This document shows, piece after piece, positions 34,763 to 43,929 of a stretch of DNA of 64,000 bases. Source of the stretch: Pseudomonas putida (GTDB lineage: Bacteria > Pseudomonadota > Gammaproteobacteria > Pseudomonadales > Pseudomonadaceae); contig NZ_CP018846.1 of NCBI RefSeq assembly GCF_002025705.1, positions 1,851,501 to 1,915,500 on the forward strand, written 5' to 3'. The position numbers and the translations under genes were made by a program. Each line of letters starts with the position of its first letter. Position 1 is the first letter of the stretch. Under the pieces are notes generated by a model. The model was not told the DNA's origin and did no database searches. It saw nothing but the letters and a program-made list of their open reading frames with translations.

Positions 34763-35281
34763 TTAGGCGATCGTCGGCGCCTGTAGTGCGCGCTGGACGT
34801 CGCTCACCGTGCCGAGCCAGTTGCGACCATCGTCAATCGTCTGAAGGCCAAAGCGCTTCCCGAAAGCCCGGGAGTTATCGTTAGCGCACTCGATGGCAAT
34901 GTGGTGGTAGCCAATTTCGGGCGCTAGCTCCGCCAGTAAGCTCAGTAAGCTCCTGCCGTGACCTTTGCGCTCCTCCCGAAAGAGGATGCGCGCGAGAACA
35001 ATGGTTTCTCGCGGCCAACCTCCTTGGGGCCTTGGGAACAACCGAAGATAAAGATCGTATTTCCGAGCATAGGCGCACACGGTTGAGCCAAGACCGACAT
35101 TCAGCGAACGCTTTACAGATCGTTCCGTGTAGCCGAAATGTTCCCTCAGAAATGGGCCAAGCCTCGATTCAAGAAAGACGCAGCTGTCCCTTGCGTACTG
35201 CTTCCAAAGCTCGTCGGATGCATCCAGTTCGGGTTTTCTGGTGATCATGCGAAGCGTATCCCAAGCGGCGTGGCGGTCCAC
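34763..35281 (-). CDS. GNAT-like acetyltransferase, putative
   Basis: A 172-residue protein. Its C-terminal half has a GNAT-like acetyl-CoA region, RKGHGRSLLSLLAELA (similar to the R/QxxGxG/A motif A), followed by AIECANDNSRAFGKRFGLQTI, which matches the common end of motif B (N-x-RA-x-x-F-x-x-x-G). The N-terminal half is not recognisable. Start codon is uncertain: GTG 35281 gives the full frame, ATG 35245 is the alternative; neither has a strong ribosome site. Acceptor unknown. It stands alone in the accessory stretch. Confidence 0.55.
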   Translation of the reverse strand: MDRHAAWDTLRMITRKPELDASDELWKQYARDSCVFLESRLGPFLREHFGYTERSVKRSLNVGLGSTVCAYARKYDLYLRLFPRPQGGWPRETIVLARILFREERKGHGRSLLSLLAELAPEIGYHHIAIECANDNSRAFGKRFGLQTIDDGRNWLGTVSDVQRALQAPTIA

Positions 35282-35576
35282 TCAAGGTAGGAAAGGTTAG
35301 CCAGGTGTCCAGATCAGAGAGCCGTCAGACCCGGAAAACGCGAATACGCCAGGCGATTCGCAGGACCCCTGACCTGATAAAGAACAGCTACAAACCCTGA
35401 GCGTGATCGAGAGCGCCCGCCGAGTTGCAGTTGGTGGCCATGCGCTACCATGGGTGACCCAGCGGCTGTAGCAACGGATCCCTACGGATCTCGTTGGTAG
35501 ACAGCTGTGAAGGGTGATGTCAGTAGTGATTCGGCGTGAATCTGTAGTTCTCGTAAGGCTCGATGGAGGGTCAAGG

Positions 35577-36071
35577 ATGTTGGTTAAGGCTCAAGAAAGG
35601 GTGTTTGTCCCGCGCAGGGTAATGCGTGAGATTACCTACGCTACCTTTATGGGGGGGATCCCGACGGTACTCAGCAGCGCAACTGTTACCGAGCTGAGGA
35701 ACGCCGTGAATGCGCTGCTCGCGGCACCAGCTTTGATGACGTATTACGCGATACTGATGGTTGTCTGCGTGATTTTCACAGGCTTCAGTTTCCGGACTCG
35801 GCTCCGCTCGCCTTCTCACCACATGGGCGTACGTAAAACCCAGAGTTTTTTCGCGGATATCGGCGGAAGCTTCCTGATGGCGCTCCGCGCGGCATTAGGT
35901 GCGATGCTTGGTTTTATTCTGGTCTGGGCGACCTCAGAGCCTGAGACGATTAGCGCAGAGGCGATCATCAGGATGTGCCTGATGATCTCTACATCGCTTG
36001 CCTGCTGTGTCTGGTTAGCGTGGATGGAGGAAACGTTCAAAAATCCATACGGCTTCCGGCGATATGAGTAA
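35577..36071 (+). CDS. Small integral membrane protein of unknown function
   Basis: About 164 residues with three or so hydrophobic segments (ALMTYYAILMVVCVIFTGF; GGSFLMALRAALGAMLGFILVWA; IIRMCLMISTSLACCVWLAWM). The end FKNPYGFRRYE is charged and would lie in the cytoplasm. ATG 35577 is preferred because GGAGGG stands 6 bases before it; a start at 35517 would add 20 residues without a good ribosome site. I do not recognise the family. The gap 35282-35516 before it shows nothing. Confidence 0.55.
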   Translation: MLVKAQERVFVPRRVMREITYATFMGGIPTVLSSATVTELRNAVNALLAAPALMTYYAILMVVCVIFTGFSFRTRLRSPSHHMGVRKTQSFFADIGGSFLMALRAALGAMLGFILVWATSEPETISAEAIIRMCLMISTSLACCVWLAWMEETFKNPYGFRRYE

Positions 36072-36233
36072 GGTGGATACCGACAAGCTCAGCGCACTCA
36101 GCCGGAGCGTTCGAGCCGGACCACTGAGTAACCCGTAACCGCTCTGCCGAAGCTTGCCTCAAGACCGCCGCTTTAGGACACGCCTGTGGTTCCCTGCGAT
36201 AATGCGGGATGTCCTTAGCGAGCGGATCGCCCC

Positions 36234-37193
36234 GTGTTTGACTTCAACGAACTGTACTTCTTCGCCCAGGTGGTTGAACACAAGGGCTTTGCCGCGGCCG
36301 CACGAAAGATCGGAATCCCAAAATCAAAGCTTAGCCGCCGGGTTTTGGCGCTTGAGGAGCGGCTTGGCGTACGCCTCATCCAGCGTTCAACCCGCAAGTT
36401 CACCGTCACCGAAATTGGCCAGGACTACTACCGCCACTGTGTTGCCATGCTCATTGAAGCGGACGCGGCGGAGAAGGTTATCGAGCAGTCCAGATCGGAG
36501 CCCCACGGTCTCATTCGAGTCAGCTGCCCGCCGGCGTTAGGCGCCATGGGCGTGAGTGATGCCATGGCGAAGTTCATGGTTGCTCACCCGAAGGTTCAGA
36601 TCCAGGTCGAGAGCACCAACAGACGGGTTGATGTTGTCGGTGAGGGTTTCGACATTGCCCTACGGGTGCGCTTTCCACCGCTCCAGGACGAGAACCTGTT
36701 CCTCAAAGTCTTTGGCGAGAGCTACCAGAAGCTTGTGGCAAAGCCTTCCCTTATCGAAGGGGTCGAACTAGAGGTACCAGGTGATCTGATCGGTCTACCG
36801 AGCATGGACCTGGCTCCAGCCAACCGCGACCACCGCTGGGCCTTTATCGATCCCTCCGGGGATCGAGTAGAGGTTCCTCACTCACCACGGTTTGTCACGG
36901 CTGACCTAGACGCGCTCCACCGCGCTGCGGTCCAGGGCGTAGGTGTCGTACAGATGCCTGAGGTTATGGTGAGACATGATCTAGAGGCAGGCTTGCTCGT
37001 GGAGGTCCTGCCGGCGTACCGACCTCCTAGCGGGCTCATCCATGCCGTCTATCCATCTAAACGGGGACTGCTTCCATCAGTGCGCGGGCTCATTGATCTT
37101 CTTGCTGAAGAGCTTGGTGCTAATGCTGAAGCGGATCGCGAGGCCTGCATTGCGGCTGGGAAGACTCCTCCGCGGCGGCAGCCACCTTTATGA
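36234..37193 (+). CDS. LysR-family transcriptional regulator
   Basis: A 319-residue LysR protein. The N-terminal winged helix-turn-helix is clear (FDFNELYFFAQVVEHKGFAAAARKIGIPKSKLSRRVLALEERLGVRLIQR region), followed by the ligand-binding domain (GLIRVSCPPALGAMGVSDAMAKFMVAHPKVQIQVE). The start is GTG 36234. There is no divergent partner; the next gene upstream runs the same way. It is thus an orphan regulator at the edge of the AT-rich recombinase module, and its targets are unknown. The sequence shows no defect. Confidence 0.82.
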   Translation: MFDFNELYFFAQVVEHKGFAAAARKIGIPKSKLSRRVLALEERLGVRLIQRSTRKFTVTEIGQDYYRHCVAMLIEADAAEKVIEQSRSEPHGLIRVSCPPALGAMGVSDAMAKFMVAHPKVQIQVESTNRRVDVVGEGFDIALRVRFPPLQDENLFLKVFGESYQKLVAKPSLIEGVELEVPGDLIGLPSMDLAPANRDHRWAFIDPSGDRVEVPHSPRFVTADLDALHRAAVQGVGVVQMPEVMVRHDLEAGLLVEVLPAYRPPSGLIHAVYPSKRGLLPSVRGLIDLLAEELGANAEADREACIAAGKTPPRRQPPL

Positions 37194-37698
37194 TAAGTGC
37201 GGCCTGTTACGGTGCGTCACTGCCACGCCAATCTGCACTGATTCTCAAAAATTTGAAGTAATCCTTAGCCATGCTTGTACGTCAACGCTCAGTGCACCGC
37301 TGGATGGCGGATGGCAACTCATTGCCCTTGCGTAATTGTTAGGTACGATTCCAAACCAATACGCTGACAACCATTCGTCGGGTAGCGTTCTTGAAACAAG
37401 TCTGTAAAAAACCTAACAAAATAGCAATTTGTGAACATGATTCTGTATGTGGATTGAATATTCTGTTGCTATAACGGATTGTTAATCTCATAAATGTCAA
37501 TGACATGAAGTCTGGCAAAAGAGGATTTCTGTAACGGCAATTTTTTGTTCTGCTGATCTTATGTCAATGTCATTTTCATGAGTGCATTTTTTGTGCTGGG
37601 CTAAGTTTAGGAGGCGATAAGGGAAGAGTTGCGCTCGCAAAGGGTATGCGCTAATTCTTTTATCACGTTCATTGGGAACGCGACGAAGGATGGGATGT
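37194..37698. other. AT-rich gap at left edge of the recombinase module
   Basis: No gene is seen in these 505 bases. Base composition falls from moderate GC to clearly AT-rich at about 37330. AACAAAATAGCAA (37415-37427) and TTGCTATAACGGATTGTT (37466-37483) are inversely related with a small internal gap, the sort of paired arms tyrosine recombinases bind. This is a candidate end or att region of the element; no matching repeat was found by eye near the right edge. Confidence 0.4.
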
Positions 37699-38511
37699 AT
37701 GCTCAAAGTACATACTCTTTTTTCACTCTGCGAGAAGCAGATGCCCCAAGTGTTTAGTGAAATAATGACTAGTATCAGACCGCCACATTCTGGTTATGCC
37801 GAGAAGATCGATCGTCGGCTGAGTGTGACATATCCCGTCGTCTTAGATTCCTTGGGGTTGATAGCCGGTTCACACCCAGAAGAGTTGTTGGTTTATGAGA
37901 GCTTTATGTTGCGTTACACAGATGAAGATGTCGATCTGATCAGGTCGGCATGCAACAGGCTTGAGCAAGTCAGGCGAATCGCGGGATTGCCCCATGCATC
38001 CGGTGAGGCTGATGAAACCAGCATATGGAGTGAACTCACTCTCTCAGAGGAGCGGCTTAAGTACTACAGCGGATGGTCCGTTCCGAACCTAGGAGTGGCC
38101 GGTCAACACATTAATCTCTTGCCCCTATATAAAACCTTTGGAAGCGAATTTTGCACTGAGGTTCATCAGGCGATTATTGATTATGTAAGCGGCATAGATC
38201 CAAAAACAGCCAAGTTTAAAATTGATGCACTGCTTGTCGTGAATAGAATTTTGGCTGAGATTTTCAGTAGCAAGGCTGAGCTTAAAGATGGTTTTGAAGG
38301 CAAGTTAAATTTAGTGCTTGAAAGGCATTGGAGCTATTATCATTGCGAGCACTTTAATCGCCGGAGTGAAAGTCAGTTCTATGAGGCTATGAGGCTGATA
38401 AATGACCTCTATATGGGATATGGCTTCATAAAAATATTGAGTTTCCCGTTGAGTGGTCGCACGGCTAAAATTTTTTTGCGTGATAGCATTAAAGGAAAAA
38501 GGTTCAGCTAA
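37699..38511 (+). pseudogene. N-terminal part of a diverged large-recombinase copy, segment 1
   Basis: A 270-residue frame. Its residues from about 110 on align by eye with the N-terminal part of the 760-residue protein encoded at 38778: LKYYSGWSVPNLG against LEYYAGWPVITLD, with matching spacing to the following helical blocks (HQAIIDYVSGIDPKTAKFKIDALL against HRALKRYAKTMDASTFKQKRTIIV). No catalytic recombinase domain is present. The frame stops at 38511 and the expected next segment continues in another frame from 38603. GAAGGA lies 8 bases before ATG 37699. It is therefore best seen as the first piece of a broken duplicate, although it may still be translated. Confidence 0.65.
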
Positions 38512-38602
38512 GGTCGTATCCAAAAAGGCAACAATGAGTTGGGTAACTTAAGTTCATCCAAGCGCTGTCCCTTTGCCTATAAACTGGAACGGGAGTTGAA
38601 AG

Positions 38603-38785
38603 ATGATTATTGATCAAAAGTCGATTGGTGAATCTCAAAAAATTTATCAGGAAATTTTACAGGATCTTGAAGTCGTCAAGAAAGCATGTGAAGAAGCTAG
38701 GATAACAGTGATCAGGAAGCATTCGCGCAAAGGCAACCTTGGAAATACTCCTGTCGCATTGAATTCGAGTTATCATCGTGAATAA
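38603..38785 (+). pseudogene. N-terminal part of a diverged large-recombinase copy, segment 2
   Basis: A 60-residue frame, IIDQKSIGESQKIYQEILQD followed by LEVVKKACEEARI, that aligns with IIIQDEAAANRIYQSINEDLNLVKCACEEARAEI of the 760-residue recombinase-like protein (about residues 307-340). The 91 bases between the two segments equal about 30 codons, close to the 30 residues that separate the same parts in the intact protein. So segments 1 and 2 are one former gene with a frame break. A GGGAG site before ATG 38603 and its 8-base overlap with the next gene suggest it may now serve as a leader for translation coupling. Confidence 0.65.
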
Positions 38786-41060
38786 CATGATATCAAGTGG
38801 GCAGATTTCAAAGTATCCATTGACGGAATACGGTGCCGATCTAGAACGAAGAATGTTGGAGGCGATTCCTAAAACCAGTCAAGCCTATGAATCAGCCCAT
38901 AAAGTTGCTTGTTGTTTATTCTCCTGTTTTATGAGGGTGGCAGGTATTGGCAGTGATAAGCAATTTTTGATTAACACTGCGATTGAATTCAGGGGTTTTT
39001 TGCTAGTAGAGGTCAATGGTTCGTCAGATAATCACGATAATATTTTTAGGTCATTTTGCAGAGTGCAGGTGGCGCTGGGCTCTGAATACGATTACAGCAC
39101 ATTGACGGATATACTCGCGGAAAGCGAACGAAGTCGTCAAGCTTATCTCAGATTAAAGCGTGACCCACATTTGTTGGAGTACTACGCCGGCTGGCCCGTG
39201 ATAACACTTGATGAAGTCGAGGTATGGGCAGACTTCAGAGAGCTTCACCGAATTCACGGGATAAAGACGGTGCGTCGCTTTCATAGAGCTTTGAAGCGTT
39301 ACGCAAAAACAATGGACGCATCGACGTTCAAGCAAAAACGCACCATTATCGTTGACATTGTTCATGCAATGTTGACCCTAATTACCAAAGAGGAGCACTT
39401 GAAGCATTTGGAATCACCCCTAAGTGTGAATAAAATTTTTGAAGCTGTGAAAGGTGTAATGCTAGTACAGTATCAAACGAGTCACCCAGGTGAAAACGTT
39501 GCAGAGGCATTTGAGTCCAAGTGGCGTAGGGCCTGGGTTGAAATTTACGGTTACTTCATCGGTGAGGGATTGGTTGCGGAGCCTCTTTATCCGATTCCAA
39601 AAGGAAAAATTAAAAATCCTGTTTCTCGATCGAGTTTGCCAAAGGATGAGCTTGAGGCGGTGGACTCCTTCGGTGTACTGACGCCAATACCGATCATCAT
39701 CCAAGATGAGGCCGCAGCAAATCGTATTTACCAAAGCATCAATGAAGATTTGAATCTGGTCAAATGTGCATGTGAAGAGGCAAGAGCAGAAATTCTTGCG
39801 GCATATTGGAATAGGATACATCTGGCCAGCCAAGGCACTGTGTGTACTGAAAATGATGGCACTGAGAAGCGTGCGAAACTGGAAAATCGATGCAGGACCT
39901 GGGAAGAACACAATTATCATGCGCGAGATCGGTGGAGTAAAAGAAATCTATACGCGCTCCGGAAAGCGTGCCCCCCTGAGCTTGCACTATTGTCTAATTC
40001 GACGCTTCTGCCATTTTTTTATCTATTAGTTGCAGAGGATCCTTCGATTACGGCGTCGTGGCTAGTCAATTTCGAACTTTACGACAAGCATGGCAACCTC
40101 AGAGGCTTTGAGAATGATAAAAAAATTGCTGATAGTATCAAGCGAAGGAGGGGCTATAAATCAGCGCAGCAACCGATCTACTTAAATGATAAGTCTAGAC
40201 AATTATTTGATGAGATCTTACTTTTGACTCAACAGGCCCGCGATTACCTTCGTGAGTCTGGTGATGATGACTATCGTTACTTGTTCTTAACTGGAAACGG
40301 TTTTAGTAAGCCCATGCGGAAAAAGCAATGTATTCCGCCTATGAACGACCAGACATATGCTCAATCCCTTCTGCGAAAGATATTGCTGCGAAAGCTCAAG
40401 GGGAGACCGGATGGTGAAGAATTTTTCGACCGCATAACACTAAAGGCGATGAGGACAACTGCTGCTCTCAAAATTTACTTTGAGACTGGCCGTTTGAGAG
40501 ACATGGCCGAGGCTTTGGGTCACAAAACGCTCAACAGGAAGACTCTTGAAAAATACTTGCCTGCCCAATTACTTTGTTTCTTTCTCAATAGATGGATCAG
40601 AATTTTTCAAACGGCGATTACGTTCAAAGCTGTTGCCGGGCGTCCGTGCATGCACGAGGCAATGGGAATCAGTACTGAACACGAGTTGCAAGAGTTTCTC
40701 AAACATCATGATCTCAAGCCGCTTCCTAAATATCTTATGGTCGGTACCTACGGACTGCCTGAAATTAATGTTACTCAGAAGTCTGAGCACAGTCAGGTCG
40801 TGTTCCCGATTACCGCTGAATACTGCACATTTGTTTTGTCTTGTTTGGCTGCTGTAGACCGCCTTAAGGCTAAAGGTTTTAAAGTGACTGAAACTGGTCA
40901 GCATTGGTGGAGGACCGGGAGATATTTGCAAATGTCATGTGGACTTCATGAATCAGGTCAAATCCGTGTGTATTCCGGTGAATCTCTTGCAATTCTGAAT
41001 TCAGCTAGATATTCAGAAGCGCTTATCAAGGTTTTAACTCCCGTTATGACGATGTCTTAA
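38778..41060 (+). CDS. Large tyrosine-recombinase-like protein with missing catalytic residues
   Basis: A 760-residue protein. The C-terminal domain is of the phage-integrase type: near residues 553-595 is ITLKAMRTTAALKIYF, then EALGHKTLNRKTLEKYLP, giving box II Arg, the Gly-His pair and the nucleophile Tyr. The box II His is replaced by Lys (KAMR for HxxR), and the box I region (EDPSITASWLVNFEL) has no Arg at the usual place. So three of the classical catalytic positions are weak or lost. A tail of about 170 residues after the Tyr is unusual. Start is GTG 38778 or ATG 38787, overlapping the preceding 60-codon frame. It probably assists the intact recombinases. Confidence 0.75.
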   Translation: MNNMISSGQISKYPLTEYGADLERRMLEAIPKTSQAYESAHKVACCLFSCFMRVAGIGSDKQFLINTAIEFRGFLLVEVNGSSDNHDNIFRSFCRVQVALGSEYDYSTLTDILAESERSRQAYLRLKRDPHLLEYYAGWPVITLDEVEVWADFRELHRIHGIKTVRRFHRALKRYAKTMDASTFKQKRTIIVDIVHAMLTLITKEEHLKHLESPLSVNKIFEAVKGVMLVQYQTSHPGENVAEAFESKWRRAWVEIYGYFIGEGLVAEPLYPIPKGKIKNPVSRSSLPKDELEAVDSFGVLTPIPIIIQDEAAANRIYQSINEDLNLVKCACEEARAEILAAYWNRIHLASQGTVCTENDGTEKRAKLENRCRTWEEHNYHARDRWSKRNLYALRKACPPELALLSNSTLLPFFYLLVAEDPSITASWLVNFELYDKHGNLRGFENDKKIADSIKRRRGYKSAQQPIYLNDKSRQLFDEILLLTQQARDYLRESGDDDYRYLFLTGNGFSKPMRKKQCIPPMNDQTYAQSLLRKILLRKLKGRPDGEEFFDRITLKAMRTTAALKIYFETGRLRDMAEALGHKTLNRKTLEKYLPAQLLCFFLNRWIRIFQTAITFKAVAGRPCMHEAMGISTEHELQEFLKHHDLKPLPKYLMVGTYGLPEINVTQKSEHSQVVFPITAEYCTFVLSCLAAVDRLKAKGFKVTETGQHWWRTGRYLQMSCGLHESGQIRVYSGESLAILNSARYSEALIKVLTPVMTMS

Positions 41061-41084
41061 CAATATATTGCAGATGAGGTGCGC

Positions 41085-43403
41085 ATGAGTGACTCAATTC
41101 CTGAACGCAAAAAATCCTCTCCGGAAGATACTGAATTCTTACCTGAAAAACTCAATACAGCTTTGTCGCTGCCTTTTTCTGAAATGCTCGATGCCGTCAG
41201 CGCGTTAGTCCACATAGGCGCGATTGGCGACATTAGTGTTGATGCACCTGACTGGCTTATCGACGGGACGAATTTTCACTCAACAGTCTGGTCCTGTTAT
41301 TTCGGGGAGGCAGATGGGTACTCAGTCAAAAAGTTGGTAAATTTTGACGTGCTGTTGGCTAACGGCACCTCTCTGATTGACCCCAAAAACACCGAAATTC
41401 TTACGTGGTTCAAGCTCTTTCTTAGCGTCCAGGTGCAAGAGCGATTCAATGGCGGATCGCGTAAGCGACCTCTCTACGAATTGCTCAAGTTCAACCGAGG
41501 ACTACATACCATTGACCACGTCTTGCTGAATGACAGGGCGCATTTTGACATTGGAAATAATGGCTTGGGAATGGTATCTGTAAGCAGCATAAGAAGTTTT
41601 TTGCTCAAAAACATTGCCACGCCGGTATCCGACTACCTTTATGAGTACCCAGCTCGATTGACGGCCTGGTTTAAATCAAAGCTAGCTGAGGTAACAGATC
41701 AGGACGTAATAGAGGCTATTAGAAAATTTCCGTTGATCGAAAACCTACCTCCTCTCGAAGATAGAGTGCTCGATTTTAATGATGCTGACCTTATTAGGGT
41801 GCGAACGATTATTGCACTGAATGGTTGGTATGACCTCTATCCAGGCGGTAAGCGGTTCAACCCACGCGTTTTCATCACCTTGGAGTATAAAAATACTCTG
41901 CATGGGCCTGCGCTTATGCCGAGAGTTATTCCTGAGCTTAACCTTGAGGATTCGCTGGTGAGGGAGTTTGCCGGAGTACCTGTCACAGCCGAGCCTGCTC
42001 CCGGGCTAACGCTGGACCATTTGCGGCGTTACGTGACCACTATCCAAAAGATTCCAATTGTAGAGGCGTGTTACGGAGTTCAAGGCATTTCGACAAATGG
42101 GTTTGAAAAAATTGATGCTGCGCAAATTTTTGAGTTGTCTGAGAAAAAATATTTGGGCCGCTTTGTTACCGTGCCTTACTCGGTACTTATGTACATGCTA
42201 GGAAATTCATTTCAATACTTCATTGACAATTGTCATGCAATATTTGATGCCGTGCTGGCACTAATGCTGGCCGTCAATGATCATGTTTTTATTTCTGGTT
42301 CAAAGATGAGGCAGGTAGAAGATGTTTTTTCCAGAATAGCTTTGCCCGACAATCTGAAAACCATGGGAGTCAGTCGGTGGTGCTTGGAACTGCACTCTGA
42401 GAATTTCCAGGGATTTTATGAAGATGTTCGAAATAATAAATATCTGTTGTGCTGTTACCAAGTGTTGATAGGCACGTTCTTAATAATTATTGGTAGCTTA
42501 GCAGCACGTAGGCAATCTGAAATCATCGAGCTACATCCGACCAAATGTTTAGAGCCGGCTGCTGATCCTTACCTTCCTGTGAATGCAAGTCTAAATTACT
42601 GCTTGATATATTCTGCTCGAAAAACTGGTAATAGAACTCACCATAGAACCTTGAGTGTTGGCATTACGCTCCCAATGGCTAAGTTTATCTGGGATGTGAT
42701 GGAGTTTCGACGTAAATGTGAAGTTCATAAGCTTATTTCTGTCAAGGACCACCTCTTGCTTTGGATTGATCAGCGTAAAGTTAAACCAGTTCCTATCAAG
42801 GTTTGGTCGTATAATCAAGCTTTCGATATCGCGTGTGATTATTTTGAAAGCCAGACTGTGAATATACACGGTGTCGAAAAAAGATACTATTTGCGCCAGC
42901 ATCAGCTACGTAGGTTCATAGCATTGGCTTTTTATCACTCATCAGGAGGTAATATCGAGGCGCTACGCCACTTACTTGGTCATTCAGATGTTGAGCATGT
43001 CTACACCTACATTACGGAAAGTACGCCAGGTGCGGTGCTTGATTCCGCGAAGGCAGAAGTGATCGTTGATTGCATGTTTGATGGTGAGGACAGTATTGAG
43101 GGTCTTGATTTTCTCAAGCAAAAGATAATTGCAAAATATTCAGCGAGCGACTTTGTAGCGCGCTCACTGAAGGAAATTGAGAAGTCCTACGAGCCTCTGG
43201 TTAAGAAGGGGTTGAGAAAGTCCAATGTTTCTCTGGCTGAGCTGGTCGATCAACAAACATGCCTGAATGAAGTGATCAAAATGCTGGAGTCTCATGAGGT
43301 TGACCTCACACCTGATTTTTTTGTTGTTACTGCCAAAGATGGCTCCCAAGAAAATCGCTTCAACCTGGTCTTGAAGCTCGCGGAGGTTCCTCATGCACGC
43401 TGA
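41085..43403 (+). CDS. Large tyrosine recombinase, catalytic residues intact
   Basis: A 772-residue protein with a long N-terminal part (about 450 residues, no recognised motif) and a C-terminal tyrosine recombinase domain. All catalytic positions are visible: Arg in SLAARRQSEIIEL (near 473), Lys in SARKTGN, His-x-x-Arg in HQLRRFIALAF (near 605), Gly-His in LLGHSDVEHV and Tyr in VYTYITES (near 640). ATG 41085 follows GAGG with 6-base spacing. It begins 24 bases after the degenerate recombinase gene and its end overlaps the small coiled-coil gene by 11 bases, so all are one operon. Large recombinases of this sort occur in Tn554- and GInt-type elements. Confidence 0.85.
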   Translation: MSDSIPERKKSSPEDTEFLPEKLNTALSLPFSEMLDAVSALVHIGAIGDISVDAPDWLIDGTNFHSTVWSCYFGEADGYSVKKLVNFDVLLANGTSLIDPKNTEILTWFKLFLSVQVQERFNGGSRKRPLYELLKFNRGLHTIDHVLLNDRAHFDIGNNGLGMVSVSSIRSFLLKNIATPVSDYLYEYPARLTAWFKSKLAEVTDQDVIEAIRKFPLIENLPPLEDRVLDFNDADLIRVRTIIALNGWYDLYPGGKRFNPRVFITLEYKNTLHGPALMPRVIPELNLEDSLVREFAGVPVTAEPAPGLTLDHLRRYVTTIQKIPIVEACYGVQGISTNGFEKIDAAQIFELSEKKYLGRFVTVPYSVLMYMLGNSFQYFIDNCHAIFDAVLALMLAVNDHVFISGSKMRQVEDVFSRIALPDNLKTMGVSRWCLELHSENFQGFYEDVRNNKYLLCCYQVLIGTFLIIIGSLAARRQSEIIELHPTKCLEPAADPYLPVNASLNYCLIYSARKTGNRTHHRTLSVGITLPMAKFIWDVMEFRRKCEVHKLISVKDHLLLWIDQRKVKPVPIKVWSYNQAFDIACDYFESQTVNIHGVEKRYYLRQHQLRRFIALAFYHSSGGNIEALRHLLGHSDVEHVYTYITESTPGAVLDSAKAEVIVDCMFDGEDSIEGLDFLKQKIIAKYSASDFVARSLKEIEKSYEPLVKKGLRKSNVSLAELVDQQTCLNEVIKMLESHEVDLTPDFFVVTAKDGSQENRFNLVLKLAEVPHAR

Positions 43404-43929
43404 TCGATCGAGGCAGTCAATGTTAAAGCTTCACGAATTGCTGAAGAGTATCAATAACTCTCCTCAGGCGTACGTTGATGATAAGGAGTGGTTGTCGATT
43501 CTAGCGACGCAGCGGAGTCTAGCCGAATACAGCAATCCGCAACTCGGTATTCGGGCATGCGCGATGGCCACGTTCAGAAGTTCCGCATCTCGTCTTGTTA
43601 TTGGTTTTGATGGAATAAATAATCTGCGAATCAGTGCCAGAGCCAAGCTTTTACAGCTTGCAGCTCAGAAACCTAAAAAAGCTCAGAGAAGTCGCCGAGA
43701 TTATGTATCTGAGATAGCGCTGCTGAAGCAACAGCTAAAGACCATGTCGAGGGATTTTTGCCAGATGGAAATTGTTGTTTACAAACTGAGATTGATATCA
43801 GAGCACCTTGCTACCGATGAAGGAATTAGAGATCGTAAGAAATGGTGGCTTCGTGAGATGCGAGAGGTTGAGATAATCTATGAAGGTGGAGTGGGTCGGT
43901 TATGGATAGAGCCAAAAAGTGCTATTTAA
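43393..43929 (+). CDS. Small coiled-coil accessory protein of the recombinase operon
   Basis: A 178-residue protein. Residues about 95-140 (RRDYVSEIALLKQQLKTMSR, then DFCQMEIVVYKLRLISEHLA) show heptad-like leucine spacing and should form a coiled coil or helical pair. It is in the place of TnpC of Tn554 and of the small helical protein of GInt modules, which are needed for recombination along with the recombinases; the N-terminus MHADRSRQSMLKLHELLKSI looks like the DUF6262 group. The gene overlaps both neighbours (11 and 28 bases). A DNA-binding or bridging role is likely but not shown. Confidence 0.65.
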   Translation: MHADRSRQSMLKLHELLKSINNSPQAYVDDKEWLSILATQRSLAEYSNPQLGIRACAMATFRSSASRLVIGFDGINNLRISARAKLLQLAAQKPKKAQRSRRDYVSEIALLKQQLKTMSRDFCQMEIVVYKLRLISEHLATDEGIRDRKKWWLREMREVEIIYEGGVGRLWIEPKSAI

